A DNA stretch of 19,997 bases, from NCBI GenBank assembly GCA_027600665.1, contig JADGJL010000491.1, positions 1 to 19,997 on the forward strand, in the 5' to 3' direction. A program made the position numbers and the translations under genes. The notes beneath the pieces were generated by a model. It ran no database searches and was not told the origin of the DNA. It saw only the letters and a program-made list of their open reading frames with translations. Source of the stretch: Irineochytrium annulatum. Taxonomy: Eukaryota; Chytridiomycota; Chytridiomycetes; Chytridiales; Chytridiaceae. Below, one piece after another: positions 8,837-17,358 of the stretch; position 1 is the stretch's first letter; each line of letters starts with the position of its first letter.

Positions 8837-9584
8837 CGGCGATGGATCGCGCGGTTAGTGGAGGGACAAGTCAAGATCCCAAAATGGGGTACAACACGAG
8901 CCGCGAGCTATTTGTGCTCCAGCCGACAGGTGCCGACGCCTCCCCCACGCAGAAGAATTTGACGCAGCGGCCGGCCGGAGAAGCCCCACGCCTCCACTCC
9001 CTTTCGGCCGACTTTTCCATTGAGCTCCCAGACCGAATGCAGGGAAATGTAACAGTGCCGCTTTTCTTGTCTGTATATTAGAATGCCTAAGTAATATATC
9101 GGAAGCCTAACTGAGTCACTTCACTCGCAAGCCGGGCGGTGCAGCCCCTCCGCCATAAACCACAATTGCAACGGAAACGAAATATGAAGTTACTACGGTT
9201 AGATATCGAAGTGAACGGAGCGGGAAAATCATGATAAGACAGGAAAGTTAATGGAAGATATGAAGGTACTAAGTTGAAGTGACAGACAAATAAATTGTAG
9301 GACTTTGAAGGGACACCGAGAAAGCTACGAAGTGAAAAGGACAGGATGTTGGAGTGAACAGGAGACAAGAATGGACATGACCTCGCGCATAACAAAGCAT
9401 CAAATAAGAGTTTAATGTACTGGCAATTTGGGGGGCCTGGTACATGTTACTCGAGCAGCTTTCCCATGTCTCGTCGATCACTGAAAGTTACTGCCCAGAA
9501 GATCTCCAGCCCGGTCGGGCGAGGAAATTCAACAAAGGCCTCGCTGTCGCGCAGCCGACGCGGTCCGTCCGTCAGCCCCACGCC
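8837..9584. other. Divergent intergenic region between oxidase and eight-exon gene
   Basis: 748 nt with no convincing gene. The oxidase-side 250 nt are GC-rich; 9080-9430 is A/T-rich. A single TGATAAG (9232-9238) fits the GATA-factor site HGATAR, but one copy is expected by chance at this scale. The frame of the next gene is open upstream to an ATG at 9444, which has T at -3 and is a weaker start than 9585. Confidence 0.4.
8908..8916 (-). promoter_or_regulatory. TATA-like element of the oxidase gene
   Basis: The minus strand reads ACAAATAGC about 75 nt before the ATG at 8836, almost the same distance as the TATA-like element of the next gene downstream (six-cysteine gene). No other ATG lies between. 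Assignment rests on position and base composition only. Confidence 0.3.
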
Positions 9585-11615
9585 ATGACCACCACCGTCG
9601 ATAACCCCATCGCGCCGACGACAGCGACGCCACCGACATTCGGCGGCCCTCCCCCCGCCGCCGCCTCGCGGCCGGGGCAACGGGGCCATTTCGGCATCCA
9701 CGCGCTCCACCATCAGCTCTTCCCGCGGCAGGACAAGCAGGACGCGAGCCTGCCGCCTCATGCGCGCCAAATTATTATTGAGGGGAGCCCGGCGCGTTTA
9801 AACGTGTACGAGCCCGAGAAGGTGCTAGTGAGAACGGACCAGCGATACGCTGCCATAAATACGAAGCAGGCGGCTGCCGAGAAGGCCAGGAGGCGCGTGG
9901 TATGTCCGCGGAATTTCTTTTAAGGGACCCTTGGATGTGGCTGTTCGTGCCAGGGCCGGCTATGGCATTTTACATTAATTGTCTTCCAGGAAGTCTTCAG
10001 AGGCGGCTTCTGCTCAGATGCTAAGGAGCCGTATCGCACATTAGGTATTGACAAGCCCAGTGGACTTGACTTCTGACCCTCGAAAGGCGAGCCCATCATC
10101 GACTCCGACGTTCTCGTGTACACGTGCCTAAAAATCGACCCGGCGGCCCTCCATCGCGGCACTCATAACCGCGTCCAGGAAGAGGACATGACCGCCAACG
10201 AAGTAAAAACGGGGACGCGGAAATACAAGCTGGGGAATCCTCCAAAGGACGGCAACGGATTTCACAGCATCAAGGAAAAACTAGCCCAGTCGAAGCGGCG
10301 GCTAAGGGCTGTGAAGGTACGAAGGGCTCGCTTAACCTCTCTGCTAATTAAATCCGACCATGCAGTACGGCATCCCCTTTACGAGCCTTTGCAAAGATCG
10401 GGCCAAGGAGGACAGCGCGAGCAAAGCCGCACGCGCGGGCCCGGAGGTTGAGAAGGCCATCGACTGGAAGAACCTTAAGGTCGACCAAGATCGGCAGGTC
10501 TACTACCAGAATCTACTCATTGCCCGAGGAGAGCACGGCGGTTTGAGTCTTATTCTGTACGCCCACTAAGCTTCTTCTTGTTTCTTGGGCAGACTCGTCA
10601 AAATCCCGCTCAGGGTCACGCGGGACCGCCGTCCGTGGTGCCCGCCGGCAAACCGTCGCGGACACCCGGCGAACCGCTGAAGCGGCTTCGGTTGCAGCTC
10701 TGGCCGCAGCCGGAGATGGGACGCATACGCGGCTCTCCAGCACCTCGCGAGAGTCCACCGATCAACGCGGTAAGTCTCTTCAAATCAAGGCAGACTCCTT
10801 TTAAATAGTTTAACTCCCGCATTTAGCTGCCGACATCCCTAACCCCAGCACAAAGCCAGTAACACCGAAGCAGATTGAAGCCAGGCTGGAGATCACGCCA
10901 TCAAATAGCCAGGCCGAGACGATGAATCGCTACTTCAGTGTCCGCGACCAATTTTACGAACAGCGGCGACGGCTGTCGCAGCTGCTCACCGAGGATTTGA
11001 ATCGGTAATGGAGTTCAAACCCCCTATGAGGTTAAAAAGAACGCATTTAAACGTTCCCTTCGTTTCTCAGGAAGGACTACGATCGTAAGGCGGAGTTCGT
11101 GAGAAAATATCAAGCGTTCCATGTGAGGGAGGACGCCACGTTCGTGGACGACATCACGATCATGAGGCAGACGGCAGCAGTACAGCGGCGGGAAGAGCGG
11201 TCGCGCGCCGTGGGGCAGCATCCGTGGTATCGGGACCTCGTCGGGAAGGTGCATGGCGCGAACCGTAAGCTATCAGAGATGGAGCAGCTGATATTGGACA
11301 GGATAAGATGGTGCGTTTTGGGACGCCATCAGATGCGTTACCTTCTTTTTTCTGTTTCTCTTCTTGGGCGTCCAATAACTAATGAGGCGTCGTTATCCTT
11401 GGGTGTGCGCCAGCATCATCGAGGACTCCCGACCCCTGACGCAGGCGAGCCTCGCCCAGATCATGAGGTTGATCCCGCCGTCCGAATTCTTGAACGACGA
11501 GATCCAGCGGATCATCCGGCTCGTCCGCCAGGCCGAGAACATCAGCGAGCGTGACTACCTCGAGGCCGTCGAGATGGCGGGTCACACCATCGTCTCGGCG
11601 ACATGGACTGAATGA
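9585..11615 (+). CDS. Uncharacterised protein, eight exons, charged helical C-terminal half
   Basis: Model: exons 9585-9899, 9990-10044, 10087-10316, 10366-10540, 10593-10769, 10827-11004, 11071-11310, 11414-11615; introns 90, 42, 49, 52, 57, 66 and 103 nt, all GT..AG; every phase agrees, giving 523 residues. The ATG at 9585 has good context (GCCATGA). Residues 1-35 are Pro/Thr/Ala-rich; a basic region with QLFPRQD and RTDQRYAAINTKQAAAEKAR follows; then EVFRGGFCSDAKEPYRTLG and EPIIDSDVLVYTCLKIDP. After a Ser/Arg/Ala-rich linker, the last 200 residues are mostly charged helix (RYFSVRDQFYEQRRRL, HPWYRDLV, MEQLILDRIRWCIIEDSRPL). The final 60 residues look like two degenerate EF-hand-type helical pairs without calcium-binding acidic residues. 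I do not recognise the family; a cytoskeletal or ciliary role is a guess only. No signal peptide or membrane segment. Confidence 0.8.
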
Positions 11616-11976
11616 TACGCTGCACGGGAGGCGGCCCACGGAGGGACGGCCAGCCGCGGGCCTCGTGCGTTCGGTCTTGTATTCGTTTCTTCGGTCGTGT
11701 CATCTGGGTCATATATGCCGAACCCATTTTTGTTTTAAGCCGTTGTTGTATCATTTCTTGAGCCAGGCACTACTGGGCTTGTATATTGCAATAAATACTT
11801 CCGTATTCGAACCAACATCGTAGAATTGGCAAGTCATTCAGCAAGCTCCGAGTTCCGGCTCATGATGCTTGTGCCTGTCGTCATCGAACTTTCGTGGTTA
11901 GCCTCGGGCACTACGCAAACAGTTGGTAATTGCGCGATTGGGCTTCAACTTCTTCGATTCGATCGGGCTCGTCGGC
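11616..11976. other. Intergenic: 3' flank of eight-exon gene and GATA-factor promoter
   Basis: No gene seen. AATAAA at 11790-11795 lies 175 nt after the stop codon at 11615 and is a candidate poly(A) signal. The frame of the GATA-factor gene stays open upstream of its first ATG (11977) for about 50 nt without another ATG, so an upstream exon cannot be excluded. Confidence 0.35.
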
Positions 11977-14582
11977 ATGATCGTCCCCCCGAGCGACGAC
12001 GACGGCGAGGCCATCGTCCGCGCCGTGGCCGCCTACGGACTGGCCCTGTCATCTATCGACGCCTTCTCGGCACCACCACCGCCATCGACATCTGCCACAG
12101 CGGGTGTGTCAGCAACTGGCAAGCCCAAGCACCTCTCCGCCTTCCCGGCTGGCCCTTCCTCGCCGCCGTATCTTTCCTCACCGCGGTCGCCAGCAACGCG
12201 CTCCAGTGGAAGCCCCCCGAGCTCCGTCGCCACGCGGCTAAATGCGTCCGCAACCGACCCCACATTGGTAGATCCCTCCACGTCGCCCTTGCGTGAGCCA
12301 CAAGTCGTGGCAGCCTCGTGGCCGAGGGTGGAGGATGCGCAGCAAGCTTCGGCCGCGCTCCCGGTGCTCGTTTCGACGCTGCTGAACGCGGGAGGGGAGT
12401 GCTCGCAGAGGATTTGGAGGTTGTGCTCGAAAGCGAGAGAGGCGCTGCCGAATGGCGCGAGGCTGGAGAATCTGTCGTGGAGAATGTTGAATATGAAGAA
12501 GATGCGGGAAAAGGAGGGTCGCGGGACCAGGATTTGTTCTGCTAGTGGGATGGAGTTGGAGAGATCCGACTGTTCCACTCGTTCCAGCAGTAAGATGGAA
12601 CGAAGCGGGGATGAACCAGCCATCGTTCATCTAGACAACTACCAACCGTATTCAAAGCCTTCGCATTCTGCTGCCAACGAGTTTGTGCTTCCGGTGGACG
12701 TGGTGAAGTTCGACTCTTCAGCACTTGAGGTTACTTCGCGATTTGTTTTTGGCTTCAAACGAGGAAAGCTGACGCATTTGTGCAGGTCTCCACATGCGAG
12801 TTCTCAATAAATGAGCATCAGCCTACTCCAAAACCTGACACCTCTTTCGGCATTGGCATCGGCATTGCTGGCTTAACCTCTGGCGAGATGCTAACCCCGA
12901 TCAACCCCATCTCAACCACGGACAATATGGCTCTCGACGACGAGTGGATTCGTTCCTTCCTCTCTGCCGACACGCTAGATCCCACGCCGATAACTGCCTC
13001 TACCGTCGTGCCATCATCGGGCCCAAGTAATAATAGCGCGTCGCAATATCGCCTCCCTCTACACGGCCTCTCTCACCCAGCACCGCTGCGTCCGCTTTCG
13101 ACGCGGGTAAACCACACCCACCTCCAGTCTCGAGATGGCGTCGCCATCGAGAGCCCGTCGACAATGATGTCGAAACTTACATTTGAGTCCCCATCGTCGC
13201 TGGCACCGACGCTTTGGACCTTCGCCTCATCAACATCGTCCTCGTCCTACACCGCCTCAACCTTCTCTTCCGAGCCATTTTCGAACGGTGCCTCCACACA
13301 TGTACTGGGTAACGGAAGTGCAGGTGCACTCACGCCATTTACCCACAGCGACGACGCGTATGAGAAGGTGCCTATCAACCCGCCATCACTTCCTCACTTA
13401 ACTACGAGCCAGCTCTTTTCGTTTGAAAGGCCCGTACCATCTAGCACGCCGCCCGGCGTGCTCGCGCAAACCACAACCTCCTCCGTCGCGGCGAAAACGT
13501 CCGCCACTCTCTCGCACGCAGCCAACGCCTTTGAGCCGATGAGACAACATTCTCACGACTTCAACCAACTTATCTCGGCTGTCCCGCTCTCCGCCATCTG
13601 GCCTGACGCTAGCCCACCCGCACCCATCGTCACATTCAAGCCCGCTCCGCCCGCCCGTTCTTTCATAGCCGCGACTTCACCACGTAAGCCCGCGGAAGTA
13701 GCATCTCGTACCGCTGCCGCCTCAACCGCAACTAAACCCCCTTCCTTGTGTGCCAACTCTTCCTCCGACCCCACCTCAACCATTATCCGCTGCGAGAACT
13801 GCCGGACCACCACCACGCCGCTCTGGCGCCGCACGGCCGCGGGCGAAACGCTCTGCAATGCCTGCGGTCTGTTCCGCAAGCTCCACGGCGTCATGCGGCC
13901 CGCCGCGATGGCGACTGGCGTCGTCAAGAAGCGCAACCGGGCCAGCAAGAAGAGGGACGGCAGGAATGGTGGACGGCGCTTGGAGGGGCCGCCGAAAAAG
14001 AAGGTGGATCCTGCCGAGCTGATGGGCGTGTTGACGCTGGACGGTGGTGACGCGTTGTCGTCCGACGCGACGACGACGACAGCGCTCGGGCACAAGATCC
14101 CGATACCGGACAAGCCGGCGACACCCTCGCAGGGTCTCCTCTCGTCGCGTCTCGCGTCCGCTCCGACAACAATGCCAGTGTCGCCGCCCGCGAGCGTCGT
14201 CGCGCCGTCGCCCGTTCACTTCGAGTTCACGGACGAGACGCGCTCGTTCACGACGCGGGCCCGCGGGCCCCCCGTGGCGGCTCGCAACGCTTCCACGGTC
14301 CCGGCCCCTGTCAGGATGCCGGAGTCGCCGCCCGTGAACGATGCGTGTCGGCCGCCGTTAGGATCGACGGCCGGCGTCAAGCGTGCCAGGCGGGACTCGA
14401 TGTCGGGCGACGCGGGCGGCGGCGGCGCGGTTCTGCCGCCTGAAGAAATGGAAGTTCTTGTGAGGCAGTTTTTGGAGTCGCAGGGGAGAGCGGGAGGCGT
14501 CCCAGTTGATCAGAAAGAGAGGGAAACGGTTGAGGGGACTATCTGTAGGCTGTTAGGCATCGGGAGGGATCGGAAACCGTAG
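11977..14582 (+). CDS. AreA/NIT2-type GATA zinc-finger transcription factor
   Basis: Model: exons 11977-12729 and 12786-14582, 849 residues; intron of 56 nt (GTTACT..TGCAG) with a GCTGAC branch site just before the acceptor. Two other GT sites in the same phase (12694, 12703) would drop 9-12 codons. Exon 1 contains [11 protein letters not shown] near residue 162, the hallmark of DUF1752 found at the N-terminus of fungal nitrogen GATA factors. Exon 2 has one finger at about residues 587-611: CENC, 17 residues including TPLWRR, then CNAC, followed by [12 protein letters not shown] and a basic [10 protein letters not shown] tail. The finger binds HGATAR DNA. The rest is Ser/Thr/Pro-rich, typical activation sequence. 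By family, it should be a nuclear regulator of nitrogen-source use; whether it is the AreA or a Gat1-like member cannot be told. The Trp-containing C-terminal Nmr-binding segment known in AreA is not seen; the protein ends in [10 protein letters not shown]. Confidence 0.9.
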
Positions 14583-15978
14583 TGACCTTTCTTTTTTGGT
14601 TTTGTGTGTATACTGTGCTTCATTTCCTGTCGCTCTCCTGTTCCGCTTTGTTTATCTCAGTTGTGCATATATAACCACTTTTCGCCTTCTCGTTCGTCAA
14701 TCTTCTCCGCCGTTATTTGCTTATGTGGAGTTTTGCGGTGCTATGTACGCCACCACACTCACATTTAGCCATATCAAAATTTCTTCTATCTATTGGTTGG
14801 TTTTGTATACACCCATCCTTGCTTTATTTGATTTCATGACTTTGCCTCACTCTTCTTTTCTCCTTTTTGCCTTCTCAACCGCAAGGAAGAAAGCTGTCAC
14901 CGTATGACTAAGATCAGTTGTCAAGCGAGTTGTACTGTAGTGCAGTGATGGAAAGTTATCTTAGTAGACATGGGATGGAAAGTATTGAACTTATGATTCG
15001 AATGCTCAATACATTAGTTAGTACAAACGCCTCCTCCTTCAATTGCCACATTAAAGCGTGTCATTTCATTGGCAGATATCGCTAAAGGGATACTTAGTGT
15101 ATGCGGGCTTCCTTGGAGCCCAGCACCTTCGACGAAGCCGCAAGTCCTCCAAGTGAAAGCCCGAGCGAGCGGGTGGCTCCTGATATTCACATTTGAACCC
15201 TCACATTCAAGCTCCGCTAATACTGAACTGAACCGCGACCGGCCAACGTCGCGCAGCTCTCCTCGCGCGACGCCGATCGCCAATGGCCAATGCGGCAGTC
15301 GAAGCACAAGGCGGCACTCGCGGAGGCCCCACCGGCTCGACATCCGGGCGGGCTGGGCTCTGTCCGCAGATGCAGATGAGATGGCCGTCAAGCCCGTTCA
15401 CGTGCGAGATCCAACGAACCAGGGTGGAAGGGTGGAAGGATGCAAGGGGGGGTCATGCGCGGTGGAGGATGGGACTCGGCCTTAAAAGCTCCGGGCTCGA
15501 CGATGGATTCCCTCAACTCCTCTCCCCTGCCGGCATCCACATTCAACTCCTCCCCGCTTCCACGCTCGCCCACCGACTTCTGCAATGGAACTGGGTCATC
15601 GATGCATCCTGCCGGGCAGCAAGTCTCCGCAGCCAACCTGACTGAGAGCCCTTCATTTCCACCGTGCCGCTCTCTCCGCAGCAACATCCAACCGGCGCGA
15701 ACGTTCGTCCCTCAGTCGGCCTCCTCGCTTGGTGATCCTTCTCACGTCATCCTCTGCCATCCATCGTTTGCTGGCGGCTCGCCATTTTCAACACCAGACT
15801 TCCATGAAATCGATCAACCAGCAACTACGAGCTTGCAGCGATATCCCGGCCCGGCTGCACGAGCGTGACTGGAGACACGCATGATGGTGGGCCGGTGTTC
15901 TTCTTTCGTTGGTCGTCTTTCATTGGCTGCCGTTGTCTCAACTAACAGCCCCTACAACTTTCCTGTATAGTAACATGC

Positions 15979-16170
15979 ATGCGCACATGCCTGCGCACAA
16001 ACCTCAAATCCGCGTCCGCCGCAGTTCGGCAGTCCGCCTTCTCGCAGGCCGCTGCGGGAGGCCACAATCGATATCGGCTTCGGCACTGCATGGACGGTGA
16101 GCAAGTCTTTCTGTACTTTCTCTGCCATGATTTAACACGTTCTTTCTAGCCCCCATTCTTGTAGATTGAT
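15979..16170 (+). CDS. Possible short spliced gene or last exons of a larger one
   Basis: ATG at 15979 opens a frame with G/C-ending codons (MRTCLRTNLKSASAAVRQSA...), which ends at a good donor (GACG|GTGAGC, 16097). A 54-nt intron with TTTAAC and an acceptor TTCTAG at 16150 follows, and then APILVD and a TGA at 16168-16170: 45 residues in all. An ACTAAC branch site and TATAG acceptor end at 15970, just before the ATG, so these could be the last exons of a longer gene whose upstream exons I cannot fix. The N-terminal look (basic, Ser/Ala-rich) recalls a mitochondrial presequence. Weakly supported. Confidence 0.2.
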
Positions 16171-16300
16171 GCTGTCAAAAACGTCACCTTCCTGCACCCT
16201 CCCCACCCTCCTCTCTCGTTACACTCGCCGTAGATTGATGCTGTCAGCAACGTCACCTTCCTGCTCTGTCCCCATCCTCCTCTCTCTCGTGACCCTCGCC
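16162..16300. repeat. Tandem duplication, about 68-bp unit, two copies
   Basis: GTAGATTGATGCTGTCA followed by ACGTCACCTTCCTGC occurs at 16162 and again at 16230; both copies continue into a C/T-rich stretch ending ...CTCGCC. The copies differ at scattered positions in the pyrimidine-rich part. Confidence 0.8.
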
Positions 16301-16317
16301 CCTACTACCTCCATACA

Positions 16318-16825
16318 TTGAGTTGGACTGAGCCGGGATTTCGACGGTGCCACATGCCGGTCACCTTTGCTGGTGATGCACCCCTCCTTGTCATAGTGGG
16401 AGGGGTATACAGGCCTGTGTGGGAGTTCAGTCGATGGAAGCGTATTGTCCGCCGACGATCTGGGAGTTTTGCGATGCATTATTGCAGAGCAGCTCCTGGT
16501 GGTTTCGCTTTGCTCCTTCTCGAGTTGTTGGTGATGGTATTTCCTTTCTATTGTGTGATGCACCGTCGCCATTCCTCTCCTTTTCATATTGCCCCACACT
16601 TGAGTAGGCATTTAGAGCCGGGATGTCAACAGTGTCACGCGCCGGTCACCTTCACTGGTGATGCACCCCTCCTTGTTACATTGGGAGGGGTATACAGGCC
16701 TTCGTGGGTATACAGTTGATGGAAGCATACGTCCGCCGACGATCCGGGAGGTCTGCTATAGCACTGCTGAGCGACTCCTGGTGGTTTCGCTCTCTTCTTC
16801 TGCTCATTGATGGTGGCATAATTTT
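16318..16825. repeat. Direct repeat, about 215-bp unit at 285-bp period, with conserved hairpin
   Basis: Unit 1 begins about 16318 (TTGAGT..GAGCCGGG) and unit 2 about 16600; they match through GGTGATGCACCCCTCC, GGAGGGGTATACAGGCC, GATGGAAGC, GTCCGCCGACGATC and CTCCTGGTGGTTTCGCT. I judge identity at about 85% over the best 137 nt by eye. Each unit has a perfect 8-bp stem (ACCCCTCC/GGAGGGGT) with an 11-nt loop: 16380-16406 and 16665-16691. The loop differs at three of eleven positions, while the stem is unchanged. No terminal repeats or transposase are visible, so I do not call it a transposon. Confidence 0.75.
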
Positions 16826-17358
16826 TTTTATTTGATTTATTTTTTGTTGATGTTGATGCAAACTTTGCTGAAGAAGACATGTGCGAACCTAAATGATCTT
16901 CTTTGTGGAAACGAATATATACTCAAATGACCGTCAGCACTTTTATTAATAACTCCACTTACTCGACTATCAGGTGAGAAGCTCATATCTTGGCTCGTTG
17001 TTGCGTGCCAGCGTCCTGGAGATTTCTCTTTTATACAATCTGTGAGTGAAAAAACGGCCAAGAAATAAATACTTTCCTACATTCTCTGTTGTTGTTAATC
17101 AGTCGACTCGAGATCGCGTCTTGTCAGCCCTAGCTGCCTGAAATCGATATGCAGGCTAACCACGATGAGCACCGGTCCCTCAAAAGATAGTCTGTCCACC
17201 ATTTTTCTAAGGCTCTTTTGTCCATCTTCCGTTGCATAGTGCGCTATGACCAAAGTACTTTGGTTCCGGGCCCTTTTAGAAAACTCCTCATTCAGCCCAC
17301 ATCATATCATCAGATAAGATGTCCGATATTGAAGATCTCAAGGAAAGCAAGAGAAACC

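Larger units (their letters stand above)
14583..17358. other. 2.8-kb block without a convincing gene; repeats
   Basis: 14583-15000 is T-rich 3' flank of the GATA-factor gene. 15000-15870 has GC-rich sequence with open frames (for example 15502-15868, a Ser/Pro-rich frame of 122 codons) but none with clear coding bias or a recognisable domain. 15960-16170 holds a possible small spliced frame. 16162-16300 is a tandem duplication and 16318-16825 a direct repeat. 16830-17358 is A/T-rich with no gene; the last 300 nt are the 3' flank of the F-box-like gene. Confidence 0.5.

Noticed and set aside
8488..9081. Long plus-strand open frame opposite the oxidase 5' end
   Set aside because: It overlaps the signal-peptide exon and first intron of the oxidase on the other strand, and shows no domain or start context.
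9232..9238. TGATAAG as a binding site for the neighbouring GATA factor
   Set aside because: A single 7-mer of this kind is expected by chance every few kilobases; functional sites usually occur in groups.
11800..11830. GGTTCGAAT on the minus strand, like a tRNA B box
   Set aside because: The bases around it do not form a T-arm stem, and no A box, anticodon arm or acceptor stem can be built upstream.
14596..14907. Hydrophobic open frame just after the GATA-factor stop
   Set aside because: It lies in T-rich 3' flank, which yields hydrophobic codons by composition alone; there is no ATG at its beginning.
15440..15868. Open Ser/Pro-rich frame of up to 142 codons on the plus strand
   Set aside because: Codon use is only moderately biased, no domain or signal is visible, and a TTAAAA (TATA-like) just before its second ATG would place transcription start inside the frame.
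16388..16402. TGTCATAGTGGG, similar to a Pol III A box, as a sign of a SINE
   Set aside because: It is part of the hairpin loop and stem, the second repeat copy does not keep it, and no B box follows.
16318..16719. Open frame across the direct repeat, with the repeated motif GDAPLLV..GGVYRP
   Set aside because: The motif repeats only because the DNA repeat period (285) is a multiple of three. The frame has no ATG at its start and no coding-type codon bias.
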